This document shows, piece by piece, positions 33,468-43,013 of a stretch of DNA of 64,000 nucleotides. A program made the position numbers and the translations under genes. Each line of letters begins with the position of its first letter. The stretch's first letter is position 1. This DNA is from Denitrificimonas caeni DSM 24390 (GTDB taxonomy: Bacteria; Pseudomonadota; Gammaproteobacteria; Pseudomonadales; Pseudomonadaceae). Under the pieces are notes generated by a model that worked only from the letters and a program-made list of their open reading frames with translations, was not told the DNA's origin and ran no database searches. The DNA is taken from the NCBI RefSeq assembly GCF_000421765.1, contig NZ_ATXQ01000004.1, positions 1-64,000 of the forward strand. Direction: 5' to 3'.

Positions 33468-34772
33468 GTGAAGCCAGTTAAAGTAGGGATCTGTGGTTTA
33501 GGCACCGTTGGTGGTGGTACTTTTAACGTTCTCAAGCGTAATGCTGAAGAGATTTCACGGCGTGCCGGCCGTTCTATTGACGTGGTGCAAGTGGCCTCGC
33601 GTGCAGTCAATCCATTGTGCGATACCAGCACGACTGAGATGACTGAAGATGCTTTCGCTGTCGTTAATAATCCTGAAATTGATATCGTGGTTGAGCTGAT
33701 TGGTGGCGATACCTTAGCTAAAGAGCTGGTGTTGCGCGCGATTGCCAACGGCAAGCACGTGGTCACAGCCAATAAAGCTCTGATTGCCGTACACGGTAAT
33801 GAGATTTTTGCCCGTGCCCGTGAAAAAGGTGTGATGGTCGGTTTTGAAGCGGCGGTGGCCGGTGGTATTCCGGTGATTAAAGCCATTCGTGAAGGCTTAG
33901 CGGCCAACCGAATCAATTGGCTGGCCGGTATTATCAATGGTACCGGTAACTTCATTCTCAGCGAAATGCGCGAGAAAGGCCGCACTTTTGAAGACGTGCT
34001 GCAAGAAGCGCAAGCCTTGGGTTATGCCGAGGCAGATCCAACTTTCGATGTCGAAGGCATTGATGCTGCGCATAAGCTGACTATCTTGGCTTCGATTGCT
34101 TTTGGTATCCCATTGCAGTTCGAGAAAGCCTACACCGAAGGCATTACGCAGCTGACCACGGCTGACGTGAATTATGCTGAAGCCTTGGGTTATCGTATTA
34201 AACACCTCGGTGTGGCGCGTCGTACTGATTTAGGTATTGAGTTGCGCGTGCATCCAACTTTGATTCCCGCTGATCGCTTAATTGCCAACGTCAATGGCGT
34301 GATGAACGCAGTGATGGTTAATGGTGACGCTGTCGGCAGCACCCTGTATTACGGTGCTGGCGCTGGCATGGAGCCAACCGCTTCGTCGGTGATTGCTGAT
34401 ATTGTTGATGTGGCACGTGCCATGGCAGCAGCGACTGAAGATCAAGTCCCTGCGCTCGGCTTCCAATCGGATGAGTTGTCTGATCATCCTATTTTGGCGA
34501 TTGATCAGTGTGAAAGTGCTTACTACTTGCGCATTCAAGCTAAAGACCACCCGGGTGTTTTGGCACAGGTGGCGAGCATTCTCTCGGTGCGTGGCATCAA
34601 CATTGAATCCATTATGCAAAAAGAAGCTGAAGAGTCCGATGGCTCAGTACCCATGATTCTGTTGACCCACCGCGTGCAAGAGCAGCGCATCAATGATGCT
34701 ATTATTGCTCTAGAAGCCCTAGATTCTGTGCAAACGCCTGTTGTGCGAATCCGTGTTGAGCAGTTGGGTTAA
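33468..34772 (+). CDS. hom: Homoserine dehydrogenase
   Basis: A 434-residue monofunctional enzyme. NAD(P)-binding G-L-G-T-V-G-G-G lies at residues 9-16, then the substrate region V-T-A-N-K-A-L-I and G-I-I-N-G-T-G-N-F-I-L. A C-terminal ACT domain (about 350-430; KDHPGVLAQVASILSVRGINIESI) probably senses threonine. It reduces aspartate semialdehyde to homoserine. The start is GTG behind GGGGA; the ATG seven bases upstream is out of frame. dsbC precedes by 96 bases, thrC follows by 36. Confidence 0.96.
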   Translation: MKPVKVGICGLGTVGGGTFNVLKRNAEEISRRAGRSIDVVQVASRAVNPLCDTSTTEMTEDAFAVVNNPEIDIVVELIGGDTLAKELVLRAIANGKHVVTANKALIAVHGNEIFARAREKGVMVGFEAAVAGGIPVIKAIREGLAANRINWLAGIINGTGNFILSEMREKGRTFEDVLQEAQALGYAEADPTFDVEGIDAAHKLTILASIAFGIPLQFEKAYTEGITQLTTADVNYAEALGYRIKHLGVARRTDLGIELRVHPTLIPADRLIANVNGVMNAVMVNGDAVGSTLYYGAGAGMEPTASSVIADIVDVARAMAAATEDQVPALGFQSDELSDHPILAIDQCESAYYLRIQAKDHPGVLAQVASILSVRGINIESIMQKEAEESDGSVPMILLTHRVQEQRINDAIIALEALDSVQTPVVRIRVEQLG

Positions 34773-34808
34773 TTTCAAGTTAAGCGACTCTGATAAAGGT
34801 TGTTACTT

Positions 34809-36218
34809 ATGCGATATATAAGCACGCGCGGCAAAGCCCCTGCGCTGAATTTTGAAGATGTATTGTTGGCCGGTTTGGCCAGCGATGGCGGTTTGTATGT
34901 GCCAGAGAATTTGCCGCGTTTTACTGTAGAAGAAATTGCCTCTTGGGCTGATCTGCCGTATCACGAATTAGCTTTTCGGGTAATGCGTCCCTTCGTCGCG
35001 GGCTGCATTGATGATGCGGATTTTAAAGCGATTCTCAAAGACACCTATGGTGTGTTCGAGCACAGTGCGGTGGCGCCGTTGCGTCAACTTGATAGCAATG
35101 AGTGGGTGCTGGAGTTATTCCACGGGCCAACCTTAGCGTTTAAAGACTTTGCCCTGCAGTTGCTTGGCCGTTTGCTCGATCACTTTCTCACTAAGCGCAA
35201 TGAGCGAGTGGTGATTATGGGAGCGACCTCGGGTGATACCGGTTCTGCTGCGATTGAAGGCTGCCGCCGTTGCGAGAATGTTGATATCTTTATTTTGCAC
35301 CCGCACCAGCGTGTGTCAGAAGTACAGCGTCGTCAGATGACCAGTGCGCTGAGCGATAACATCCACAACATTGCTATTGAAGGTAACTTCGATGACTGCC
35401 AGGAAATGGTTAAAGCCAGCTTTGCTGACCAATCATTCCTGAAAGGCACCCGTTTGGTGGCGGTGAACTCGATCAACTGGGCGCGCATCATGGCGCAGAT
35501 CGTTTACTACTTCCACGCAGCGATTCAGCTCGGCGGTCCACAGCGCTCCATTGCCTTCTCAGTACCAACGGGTAACTTTGGCGATATTTTTGCCGGTTAC
35601 TTGGCGCGCAATATGGGTCTGCCGATCAATCAGTTGATTGTCGCTACTAACCGTAACGATATTTTGCACCGTTTTATGAGTGGCAACCGTTATAACAAAG
35701 ATGCGCTGCACCCAACCTTGTCGCCGTCAATGGACATTATGGTGTCGTCGAACTTTGAGCGTTTGCTGTTTGATATGCATGGTCGTGATGGCGCTAAAGT
35801 TACACAATTGATGGATCATTTCCGTGCCACTGGCGAGATGAGTGTCGAGGATGAGCGTTGGACCGAGACTCGCAAGTTGTTTGACTCATTAGCTGTGGAT
35901 GATGAGCAGACTTGTGCGACCATTGCCAAGGTTTATAAAGACACCGGCGAGCTGCTCGATCCGCACACAGCGATTGGCGTACACGCGGCGCGTGAGTGCC
36001 GTCGTAGCTTAGCCACACCTATGGTGACGCTTGGTACTGCGCATCCAGTTAAGTTCCCAGAGGCGGTGCAGAAGGCGGTGCCAAGTGCCAGTCCAGTGTT
36101 GCCAGCGCATATGGCTGACCTGTTTGAGCGTGAAGAGCGCTGTACGGTCTTAGGCAACGACTTAGCTGTTGTGCAGGACTTTGTCAGCAAGCATGGTAAT
36201 CGTGGTAAGCCTTTGTAA
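34809..36218 (+). CDS. thrC: Threonine synthase
   Basis: A 469-residue PLP enzyme making threonine from O-phosphohomoserine. It opens R-Y-I-S-T-R-G-K-A-P, has the PLP lysine in T-L-A-F-K-D-F-A-L-Q-L-L-G, and A-T-S-G-D-T-G-S-A-A for phosphate binding, as in the long-type bacterial threonine synthases. The ATG at 34809 has AAAGG nine bases before it; an in-frame TTG at 34800 is less likely. It ends with a terminator and forms an operon with hom. thrB is not adjacent, as in other pseudomonads. Confidence 0.95.
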   Translation: MRYISTRGKAPALNFEDVLLAGLASDGGLYVPENLPRFTVEEIASWADLPYHELAFRVMRPFVAGCIDDADFKAILKDTYGVFEHSAVAPLRQLDSNEWVLELFHGPTLAFKDFALQLLGRLLDHFLTKRNERVVIMGATSGDTGSAAIEGCRRCENVDIFILHPHQRVSEVQRRQMTSALSDNIHNIAIEGNFDDCQEMVKASFADQSFLKGTRLVAVNSINWARIMAQIVYYFHAAIQLGGPQRSIAFSVPTGNFGDIFAGYLARNMGLPINQLIVATNRNDILHRFMSGNRYNKDALHPTLSPSMDIMVSSNFERLLFDMHGRDGAKVTQLMDHFRATGEMSVEDERWTETRKLFDSLAVDDEQTCATIAKVYKDTGELLDPHTAIGVHAARECRRSLATPMVTLGTAHPVKFPEAVQKAVPSASPVLPAHMADLFEREERCTVLGNDLAVVQDFVSKHGNRGKPL

Positions 36219-36248
36219 TGCTTTGAGCGGTTACTCGTTGTTGTAATA

Positions 36249-36280
36249 AAGGCCCGGGGCTTGCAAAAGATTCGGGCTTT
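36249..36280 (+). terminator. Intrinsic terminator after thrC
   Basis: AAGGCCCG (36249-36256) pairs with CGGGCTTT (36273-36280), including one G-U pair, with a 16-base loop and a T-run. It also faces the end of the convergent AraC-family gene. Confidence 0.75.
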
Positions 36281-36281
36281 T

Positions 36282-37280
36282 TTATTGCGTTTGTTGTCGC
36301 CATTGACTGGGGGATAATCCGCTCCAGCGTTTAAAAGCGCGGGAAAATGCCGTTTCATCGGCATAGCCTAAACCTAGAGCCAGATCAGTCAGACTGATGA
36401 AGCTGTGGCTGAGTTGCAGTTGTGCTTCACTATAGCGCACTTCATCCAGCAGTTGACGAAAGCTGCTGCGGCGCTGTTGTAGCTCTGTTTGTAACTGCCT
36501 GGGATGAAGATTGAGTAGATTAGCGACCACGCTGAGCGTTGCTTCGCCGGTGGCTAAGACTGATTGAATAATCATTTTTGTGTGCGCCACGTAGTCTTCG
36601 CGAGCGTAACCTTGTTGCGAGGCGAATTGCTCAATCAGATGATTTTTGAGTTGCGAGCGTTGTTCGCTGGGCTGCAAGTGCAAGATCGCTGCGTCAGCAT
36701 AAAGCGCGGTCAGCGGCTGCGAAAACAGCACAGGCGCTTGGAAAAAATCCAAGTAAAACTGGCTGTTACTGGGCTCAGGGTAGGTGAAAGTGACTTTGCT
36801 CAGTTGCCATGCGCCTTTAAATAAAGCCTGCGCAGCACGATAAACCACGCCCATACCCAGTTCGACAAGCTGTTGTAAATCGACATTCTTGCTCAGTTGC
36901 AGACGGTATTCTAACGCCACTTGGTCACCGCATAGGTGCTGTTGTAATTGAATGCCCGGCGCGTGCAAATGGGCGTATTTATTGGTGATGCGCAGTAAGT
37001 CTTGAACGCTTTCTGCCTGTGATAAGAGCAGGCCAAAAGGGCCAAACACTAAATAGTCACGCTGCTGACTGAGTTCAATACCAAACTGTTGATTGCCTGA
37101 CTCATGGGCAGCAAGGCTTAGCACCTCAGCGACTCTTGCATAATCCACCCATAGATCGCTGCGTCGTAGCACCAGAGGATCAATGCCGCAGTGTTGTAAA
37201 AGCTGATGGGCATTGAGCTGGTTTTTCCGGCATAAGCGATCAAAGCCAATAAATACAGCACTGCGAGCGCGTTCAGACAT
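36282..37280 (-). CDS. AraC-family transcriptional regulator
   Basis: A 332-residue regulator. The N-terminal two-thirds is an Arabinose-bd type ligand domain (LNAHQLLQHCGIDPLVL...) and the last 100 residues carry two helix-turn-helix units (ATLSVVANLLNLHPRQLQTELQQ; DLALGLGYADETAFSRAFKRWSGLSPSQWR). It resembles OruR/ArgR-like AraC members of pseudomonads. It is divergent from an FAD dehydrogenase gene. The short intergenic region has two exact 15-base direct repeats, the likely binding site, so the regulator probably controls the dehydrogenase/TPP operon and perhaps itself. Confidence 0.9.
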   Translation of the reverse strand: MSERARSAVFIGFDRLCRKNQLNAHQLLQHCGIDPLVLRRSDLWVDYARVAEVLSLAAHESGNQQFGIELSQQRDYLVFGPFGLLLSQAESVQDLLRITNKYAHLHAPGIQLQQHLCGDQVALEYRLQLSKNVDLQQLVELGMGVVYRAAQALFKGAWQLSKVTFTYPEPSNSQFYLDFFQAPVLFSQPLTALYADAAILHLQPSEQRSQLKNHLIEQFASQQGYAREDYVAHTKMIIQSVLATGEATLSVVANLLNLHPRQLQTELQQRRSSFRQLLDEVRYSEAQLQLSHSFISLTDLALGLGYADETAFSRAFKRWSGLSPSQWRQQTQ

Positions 37281-37292
37281 GTGGTCTACCTA

Positions 37293-37329
37293 TTCGTAAT
37301 ATGTCAGATTTGTCTTCGTAATATGTCAG
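37293..37329 (+). promoter_or_regulatory. Tandem operator: two exact 15-bp direct repeats
   Basis: TTCGTAATATGTCAG occurs at 37293-37307 and again at 37315-37329, spaced 22 bases start to start (about two helical turns), in the gap between the AraC-type regulator and the FAD dehydrogenase. Tandem direct half-sites of this spacing are typical of AraC-family binding. A first half-site this close to the regulator's start codon could also repress it. Confidence 0.65.
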
Positions 37330-37391
37330 GTTTTCTCGGCTTTGTCTGCGCTAGTCTAGAGCTTGTAGATCATCATCACGAGCACAGTGTT

Positions 37392-38999
37392 ATGAGTGAC
37401 ATAGCTTATCAAGCAGAAACCTTAGTGATTGGCGCTGGACTGGCGGGCATTTGCACAGCTTTAGAATTGTTAAATAATGGCCGTGCGGTGCTGTTGCTGG
37501 ATGGTTGTGAACGGCAGCGCTTTGGCGGTCAAGCTAAAGAAGCCTTTGGTGGCATGTTGCTGAGTAATACCCCGGAGCAGCGTCGTAATGGTATTGCTGA
37601 CTCGGCTGAGTTGTTTTGGCGGGATTGGCAGCAAGCGGCGCAGTTTCAGCCTGATAGTCAGTGGGCGCAGCGCTGGGCTAAGGCTTATTGCGAGCGCAAT
37701 CGTAGTGAGATTTATGATTGGTTGCAGGGCTACGGCATTGGCTTTTTTCCGGTAGTGCAATGGCCAGAGCGCGGCAATTACAGCGATGGCAATAGCGTGC
37801 CGCGCTATCACGTCGCTTGGGGCTGTGGGCAGGGGATTGTGCAAAGTTTAGTACAGCAATTGTTAGGGCATCCACAGGCTAATCTTTTACGTTGTGTGTT
37901 TTCCCATACAGTCAGTGCTTTAGATTCGTGTGATGGTCGCGTGGTCGGCTGTCATGGGGTTCAGCCTGAAGGTGCGTTTTCGGTGCAGGCTGACAATACT
38001 GTGGTTTGCACCGGCGGTATCAATGGCAATTTAGATAAAGTGCGCGAGCATTGGGATCCAATCTACGGCGCTGCCCCCGACAATCTTCTCAGCGGAACAC
38101 ATCCCAGCGCTGATGGTGCATTGCATGACTGTGTAGAGGTTGTCGGTGGACAAGTCAGCAACCTGCATTATATGTGGAATTACGCAGCCGGCATTGCCCA
38201 TCCTCAGCCTGAATATCCACAGCACGGCCTCAGTTTAATACCGCCGCGCTCGGCATTGTGGATGGATTGTCATGGTCGACGTATTGGTCCGCAGCCAATG
38301 GTGACTGGCTTTGATACCCATGACCTGTGTAAAACCACCGGCCATCTGCCAGAGCAATACACCTGGCAAATTATGAATAAACGTATCGCTGATAAAGAGT
38401 TGGCGATTTCTGGCAGTGATAGCAATCCACACTTTCGTGATAGAAAACTACTCAAAGTGATCTGGCAAGCGCTGCGTGGCAATGCCGCGCAAACCCAGTG
38501 GCTACTCGATCATTGTCCTGATGTGGTGTGCGGCAATACGCTGGATGAGTTGGCGCTGCAAATGCAGCGGGTCGCACCCAATACAACACTGGATATCGCT
38601 GGTATGCACGCTGATATTGAGCGTTATGATGCCATGCTTAAAGGTCCGCGCGGGCTGCGCAATGATGATCAGATTCGTCGTATTGAGCAGTTACGTCAAT
38701 GGCGTGGTGATCGTGTGCGCACCTGCAAGCTACAACCCATTATTGATCGTAAACAGATGCCGCTGATTGCCATTCGTCTACGTTTAATCAGTCGCAAAAG
38801 CATGGGCGGCATGCTGACTGATCTAAGTTCGCGCGTGCTAGATTCTCAAGGATCGCCCGTTGTTGGCTTGTATGCTGCAGGTGAGGCGGCGGGATTTGGC
38901 GGTGCAGGTATTTCTGGGGTGCGCTCTTTGGAGGGTACTTTCTTGTCCAATTGCGTTTTTAATGGTCGGCGCGCGGCACAAAGCATTATCGCCGGTTAA
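37392..38999 (+). CDS. FAD-binding dehydrogenase (COG3573/KstD-like)
   Basis: A 535-residue flavoprotein of the fumarate reductase/ketosteroid dehydrogenase superfamily. It has the FAD motif V-I-G-A-G-L-A-G near residue 11, F-G-G-Q-A-K-E-A-F-G-G-M at the flavin face, and a C-terminal G-L-Y-A-A-G-E-A-A-G-F-G-G-A-G followed by GVRSLEGTFLSNCVFNGRRAAQS. This C-terminal pattern matches uncharacterised COG3573 oxidoreductases. Substrate unknown. The ATG at 37392 is used; there is no strong ribosome-binding site, and the open frame upstream crosses the operator. A TPP-dependent enzyme follows in the same direction. Confidence 0.85.
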   Translation: MSDIAYQAETLVIGAGLAGICTALELLNNGRAVLLLDGCERQRFGGQAKEAFGGMLLSNTPEQRRNGIADSAELFWRDWQQAAQFQPDSQWAQRWAKAYCERNRSEIYDWLQGYGIGFFPVVQWPERGNYSDGNSVPRYHVAWGCGQGIVQSLVQQLLGHPQANLLRCVFSHTVSALDSCDGRVVGCHGVQPEGAFSVQADNTVVCTGGINGNLDKVREHWDPIYGAAPDNLLSGTHPSADGALHDCVEVVGGQVSNLHYMWNYAAGIAHPQPEYPQHGLSLIPPRSALWMDCHGRRIGPQPMVTGFDTHDLCKTTGHLPEQYTWQIMNKRIADKELAISGSDSNPHFRDRKLLKVIWQALRGNAAQTQWLLDHCPDVVCGNTLDELALQMQRVAPNTTLDIAGMHADIERYDAMLKGPRGLRNDDQIRRIEQLRQWRGDRVRTCKLQPIIDRKQMPLIAIRLRLISRKSMGGMLTDLSSRVLDSQGSPVVGLYAAGEAAGFGGAGISGVRSLEGTFLSNCVFNGRRAAQSIIAG

Positions 39000-39050
39000 C
39001 CCTTTCACACTGACTCAATAACCTCGAATAAAAGAGCAGGAGATTAGATT

Positions 39051-40781
39051 ATGAAAAAAACAGGTGCATCACTGGCACGATTTGCCCTAGAACAATTGGG
39101 CGTGCGTTATACCTTTGGCATTCCCGGTGTGCATAACACTGAGTTGTACGACGAACTCAATAACTCGAATCAGATCACCCCTATATTGGTCACGCACGAG
39201 TGTGGCGGGGCTTTTATGGCTGATGCGATGAGTCGTACTGGCGATAGCATCGGTACTTTGCTGATTGTTCCTGCTGCAGGTGTCACCCATGCCTCAAGCG
39301 GAATTGGCGAGGCCTATTTAGCTGGCATCCCGATGTTGATTATTTCTGGCGGGATTCATACTGAGAATGGCCGTCGTTTTCAGTTGCATGACATGGATCA
39401 GCACACGTTGCTGTCGCCCATCACTAAGGGCAGCTTTCATATTAAATCCCATGCTGAGGTGATCCCGACGCTGTATGCCGCGTATCAGTTGGCGATGCGA
39501 GGCGAGCCGGGGCCTGTGTTTATTGAGTTGCCTTACAATATTGGTAATTTTTTGGGTGACGTCGAGGATATGCCCGCGTTTACTGGATTGGAGCCGCAAG
39601 CCACCTTTGATCGCTCTTTAGTCAAACAAGCTGCGCAGTTGTTGGTTAAAGCTAAGCAAGTGGGGCTTTTTCTTGGTTGGGGTGCTGTTGATTGTCAGGT
39701 CGATCTGATTGAGTTGGCGCAGTTGCTCAATGCACCGGTTGCTACAACCCTGCAAGGCTTAAGTTCTTTCTCAGGTAATCATCCACTGCATACGGGGATG
39801 GGCTTTGGTGGCTATTCAGTGCCAGCAGGACAGAATGCTTTTGCCCAGTGTGATGCGGTGTTGGCGATTGGTACTCGTTTTGCAGAGATTCCTACCGGCA
39901 GCTTCAGTATGCAGGTGCCGGAAGACTTGGTGCATATTGATATCAATCCCGATGTGTTTAACGCCAACTACCCAGCTAAAATCGCGGTACAGGGTGATGC
40001 GCGCGCGATTATTCCGGCGCTATTAAGCGAGGTGCGTGCGCTGCAAACACAAGCGAAAGAAGGTGCGATGGCGCAGCAGATTCAGCAAGATAAAGCGGCC
40101 TATACGAAGCAGTGGCTGGCGCACAATAGTGGGGGGCGGGTCAATCCAGCTCGATTTTTTCAGGCACTACGTAAACAGTTAAGTGATGACACCATTATTG
40201 TTGCTGATGATGGTAATCACACCTATTTAGTCGCAGAGTTAATGCCTATTTTAGGGGCTAGACGTTACCTTTCACCGACTGATTTTAATGCTATGGGTTA
40301 CTGCGTGCCGGCAGTGATCGGAGCAAAATTGGCCAATCCGCAAACACCAGTGATTGGGGTTGTGGGTGATGGGGCATTATTGATGACTGGTATGGAAATG
40401 CTCACCGCTGTGCGTAACCAGCTTGGTGTGGTGGTGTTTATTTTTAATGATGGCGAACTGTCACAAATTGCCCAAGCTCAAGAAATCCCTTACAACCGCA
40501 AAACCTGCACGGTGCTGCATGGCATTAATATGCAGTCATTAGCGGTCACGGTTGGAGCAGAGTTTGTGTCAATTCAAAGCGAAGCTGATATTGAGGCAGG
40601 TATTCGTAAAGCTTTGCAGTTTGCGGCAAACAATCAGCCGGTTTATGTTGACGTTAATATCGACTACTCAAAGCGCACACGTTTTACCGAGGGGATCGTG
40701 AAAGCCACGCTGAAGCGCTTTGCGCCGCGGGACAAGTTTCGTGTGATCAGTCGCGCCTTGGTGCGTAAGATTACGCGCTAG
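39051..40781 (+). CDS. Thiamine-diphosphate-dependent enzyme (acetolactate synthase-like)
   Basis: A 576-residue three-domain TPP enzyme. The pyrimidine domain has the activating Glu in V-T-H-E-C-G-G-A-F-M (near 51), and the middle domain is FAD-site-like (LGWGAVDCQVDL). The PP domain has G-D-G-A-L-L-M and, 26 residues on, N-D-G-E-L, the Mg-TPP motif. It looks like the acetolactate synthase / pyruvate oxidase / benzaldehyde lyase group but is not IlvB: no small-subunit gene lies nearby. AGGAG precedes the ATG. It follows the FAD dehydrogenase in a probable AraC-controlled operon. The reaction is unassigned. Confidence 0.85.
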   Translation: MKKTGASLARFALEQLGVRYTFGIPGVHNTELYDELNNSNQITPILVTHECGGAFMADAMSRTGDSIGTLLIVPAAGVTHASSGIGEAYLAGIPMLIISGGIHTENGRRFQLHDMDQHTLLSPITKGSFHIKSHAEVIPTLYAAYQLAMRGEPGPVFIELPYNIGNFLGDVEDMPAFTGLEPQATFDRSLVKQAAQLLVKAKQVGLFLGWGAVDCQVDLIELAQLLNAPVATTLQGLSSFSGNHPLHTGMGFGGYSVPAGQNAFAQCDAVLAIGTRFAEIPTGSFSMQVPEDLVHIDINPDVFNANYPAKIAVQGDARAIIPALLSEVRALQTQAKEGAMAQQIQQDKAAYTKQWLAHNSGGRVNPARFFQALRKQLSDDTIIVADDGNHTYLVAELMPILGARRYLSPTDFNAMGYCVPAVIGAKLANPQTPVIGVVGDGALLMTGMEMLTAVRNQLGVVVFIFNDGELSQIAQAQEIPYNRKTCTVLHGINMQSLAVTVGAEFVSIQSEADIEAGIRKALQFAANNQPVYVDVNIDYSKRTRFTEGIVKATLKRFAPRDKFRVISRALVRKITR

Positions 40782-40802
40782 CTAAGTAAAACTCGAGATA
40801 AT

Positions 40803-40828
40803 AAAAAACCGGCCTAAGCCGGTTTTTT
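40803..40828. terminator. Bidirectional terminator between the TPP gene and rpsT
   Basis: AAAAAACCGGC (40803-40813) and GCCGGTTTTTT (40818-40828) form a perfect 11-bp stem with a CTAA loop. It can end transcription of both the TPP-enzyme gene and the opposite-strand rpsT. Confidence 0.92.
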
Positions 40829-40847
40829 ATTAAACATGCTGTCGCAA

Positions 40848-41123
40848 TTAAGCGGCTGCTTGACTCAGCAATTTGATGTGCTGGTTCAGACGGCTTTTGT
40901 TACGTGCAGCTTTGTTCTTGTGGATGATGCCTTTATCGGCCATACGGTCGATAACAGGAACAGCCAATTTGTAAGCAGCTTGTGCTTTTTCTAAATCTTT
41001 AGCTTCGATGGCTTTAACTACATTTTTGATATAGGTACGCACCATAGAACGTAGGCTACCGTTATGGTCGCTACGCTTATCAGCCTGTTTAGCGCGTTTT
41101 TTGGCAGAAGGGCTGTTGGCCAC
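40848..41123 (-). CDS. rpsT: 30S ribosomal protein S20
   Basis: A 91-residue basic protein with the S20 pattern [17 protein letters not shown], a three-helix bundle that binds 16S rRNA, ending [16 protein letters not shown]. The start codon is GTG, with GAGGAG six bases upstream; no in-frame ATG is present. The gene is transcribed away from murJ, the usual pseudomonad order. Confidence 0.97.
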   Translation of the reverse strand: MANSPSAKKRAKQADKRSDHNGSLRSMVRTYIKNVVKAIEAKDLEKAQAAYKLAVPVIDRMADKGIIHKNKAARNKSRLNQHIKLLSQAAA

Positions 41124-41378
41124 GTCGTACTCCTCGAAAACTTTTAGTTGAATGAATCAAAATAGGCCGCGAATGATGCAGCCAAATCAATAATTTGTCA
41201 AGTTGCTGCTATGGAATAAAAAGACAAACACTTTACAGTGCGCTATTTCACTCAGTCAGCAAGTTACCGCGCGCAGTATACGCAGGCAAAAGACAGAATG
41301 CATGCTTTCTCTGCAATCTTTATAGCATCCACTTGGTCAAGCGACTAAACTTGTGCGCTGAATTTGGAAGAGTGCACC

Positions 41379-42944
41379 ATGAGCGACGCTGCTGAAACAC
41401 CAACACAACTAAAATCCTCCAGCCTTTTACGCTCCAGTGCTGTGGTCAGCGTAATGACACTGCTCTCGCGAATCTTAGGCATGGTGCGCGATATGGTGGT
41501 CGCCAGTTATTTTGGTTCAAGCGCCTCAGCGGATGCATTCTTTGTTGCTTTTAAAATCCCTAATTTTTTACGCCGTTTATTTGCTGAAGGTGCCTTTGCT
41601 CAAGCTTTTGTCCCCGTGTTATCGGAGTACCGAGAAAAGCGCTCCTTTGCCGATGTAAAGCAGCTGGTCGATCGCACAGCTGGGATGCTGGGTTTGATAC
41701 TCACTGCGTTAACGGCGCTGGGTGTGGTGATGTCGCCTTACCTGATTATGCTGTTTGCTCCAGGCTTTCATGATGAGCCGAGCAAGATGCAGTTAGCCGG
41801 TGAGTTGCTGCGCATTACTTTCCCTTATTTGTTGCTGATCTCTTTAACCGCGTTCTGTGGTGGCATTCTCAATAGCTACGGACGCTTTGCGGTGCCAGCT
41901 TTCACGCCAGTGCTGCTGAATGTGTCGATGATTGGCGCAACGGTATTTTTGACGCCATTTTTTACCGAGCCAGTAATGGCTTTGGCTTGGGGCGTATTTA
42001 TTGCTGGTGTCGCGCAGCTGCTATTTCAAATGCCTTTTTTGTGGAAAATGCGCTTATTACCACGCCCTCGTGTAGTGGCCAATGATCCGGGTGTTAAGCG
42101 CATCATGCTATTAATGCTGCCAGCCTTGTTTGGCGTTTCGGTCAGTCAAATTAACTTGTTGCTGGATACTGTCTTGGCGTCGTTTTTACAGACCGGCAGT
42201 GTTTCATGGTTGTATTACGCCGATCGCTTATCGGAGTTGCCGCTAGGTGCGTTTGGTATTGCCATTGGTACGGTAATTCTGCCCGCTTTATCACGCCATC
42301 ATTCCACAGAAAAACCAGAAGAGTTTTCTGCAACGATTGATTGGGCATTACGCATGGTATTGCTGGTTGGTGTGCCGGCTGCTTTGGCGTTGGCTATTTT
42401 GGCTGAGCCGTTGATTGCAACGTTGTTTTTGTATGGCGCGATGACCACCACGGATGTGATGCAGGCTGCTGCTGCCTTGCAAGCCTATTCGCTGGGAGTG
42501 TTGACCTTTATGCTGATTAAAGTGTTAGCCCCAGGTTTCTTTGCTCGCCAAGATTTAAAAACACCGGTGCGCATCGCCATTATTTGTATGGTGGTCAATA
42601 TGGTGCTCAACCTGATTTTAATTTGGCCGATGCAGCATGTAGGATTAGCCTTGGCAACCTCGCTGGCAAGCATGCTCAATACGGGCTTGTTATTGCGTGG
42701 ATTGTATCGCGCTGGTGTTTATAAGCCCGCACCGGGTTGGTGGTTGTTTATTCTGCGCTTGTTAGCGGCGTGCGCGGCGATGCTGGCGTTGGTGTTTTGG
42801 CTCAATGAGCCGAGCAGTGAGTGGTTCGCTTGGGGCTGGCAGCGTCGGGTGTGGGAAGTCTCAATACTCGTTTTTGGTGGCGTGCTGGTGTTTGCCGGCA
42901 CTTTGTTTGCTACGGGCATCAGAATGCGTCATCTACGACGTTAA
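41379..42944 (+). CDS. murJ: Lipid II flippase MurJ (MviN)
   Basis: A 521-residue polytopic protein with about 14 spans. It opens with S-S-A-V-V-S-V-M-T-L-L-S-R-I-L-G-M-V-R-D, then F-F-V-A-F-K-I-P-N-F-L-R-R-L-F-A-E-G-A-F, the diagnostic MviN start. It moves lipid II across the inner membrane for peptidoglycan synthesis. The ATG at 41379 has GGAAGAG upstream; the in-frame TTG at 41364 is not needed. ribF follows by about 70 bases. The spacing suggests that it and ribF-ileS belong to one transcription unit. Confidence 0.95.
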   Translation: MSDAAETPTQLKSSSLLRSSAVVSVMTLLSRILGMVRDMVVASYFGSSASADAFFVAFKIPNFLRRLFAEGAFAQAFVPVLSEYREKRSFADVKQLVDRTAGMLGLILTALTALGVVMSPYLIMLFAPGFHDEPSKMQLAGELLRITFPYLLLISLTAFCGGILNSYGRFAVPAFTPVLLNVSMIGATVFLTPFFTEPVMALAWGVFIAGVAQLLFQMPFLWKMRLLPRPRVVANDPGVKRIMLLMLPALFGVSVSQINLLLDTVLASFLQTGSVSWLYYADRLSELPLGAFGIAIGTVILPALSRHHSTEKPEEFSATIDWALRMVLLVGVPAALALAILAEPLIATLFLYGAMTTTDVMQAAAALQAYSLGVLTFMLIKVLAPGFFARQDLKTPVRIAIICMVVNMVLNLILIWPMQHVGLALATSLASMLNTGLLLRGLYRAGVYKPAPGWWLFILRLLAACAAMLALVFWLNEPSSEWFAWGWQRRVWEVSILVFGGVLVFAGTLFATGIRMRHLRR

Positions 42945-43013
42945 TTGGGTTAAAGATGCCCTTACAGCCGCGCTGTGGTTATAATCAGAGTCTTTTCTGG
43001 CAAGATATTAAAT

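Noticed and set aside
39051-40781. Assignment of the TPP enzyme as ilvB
   Set aside because: No regulatory small subunit gene follows, and the neighbours are an FAD dehydrogenase and AraC regulator.
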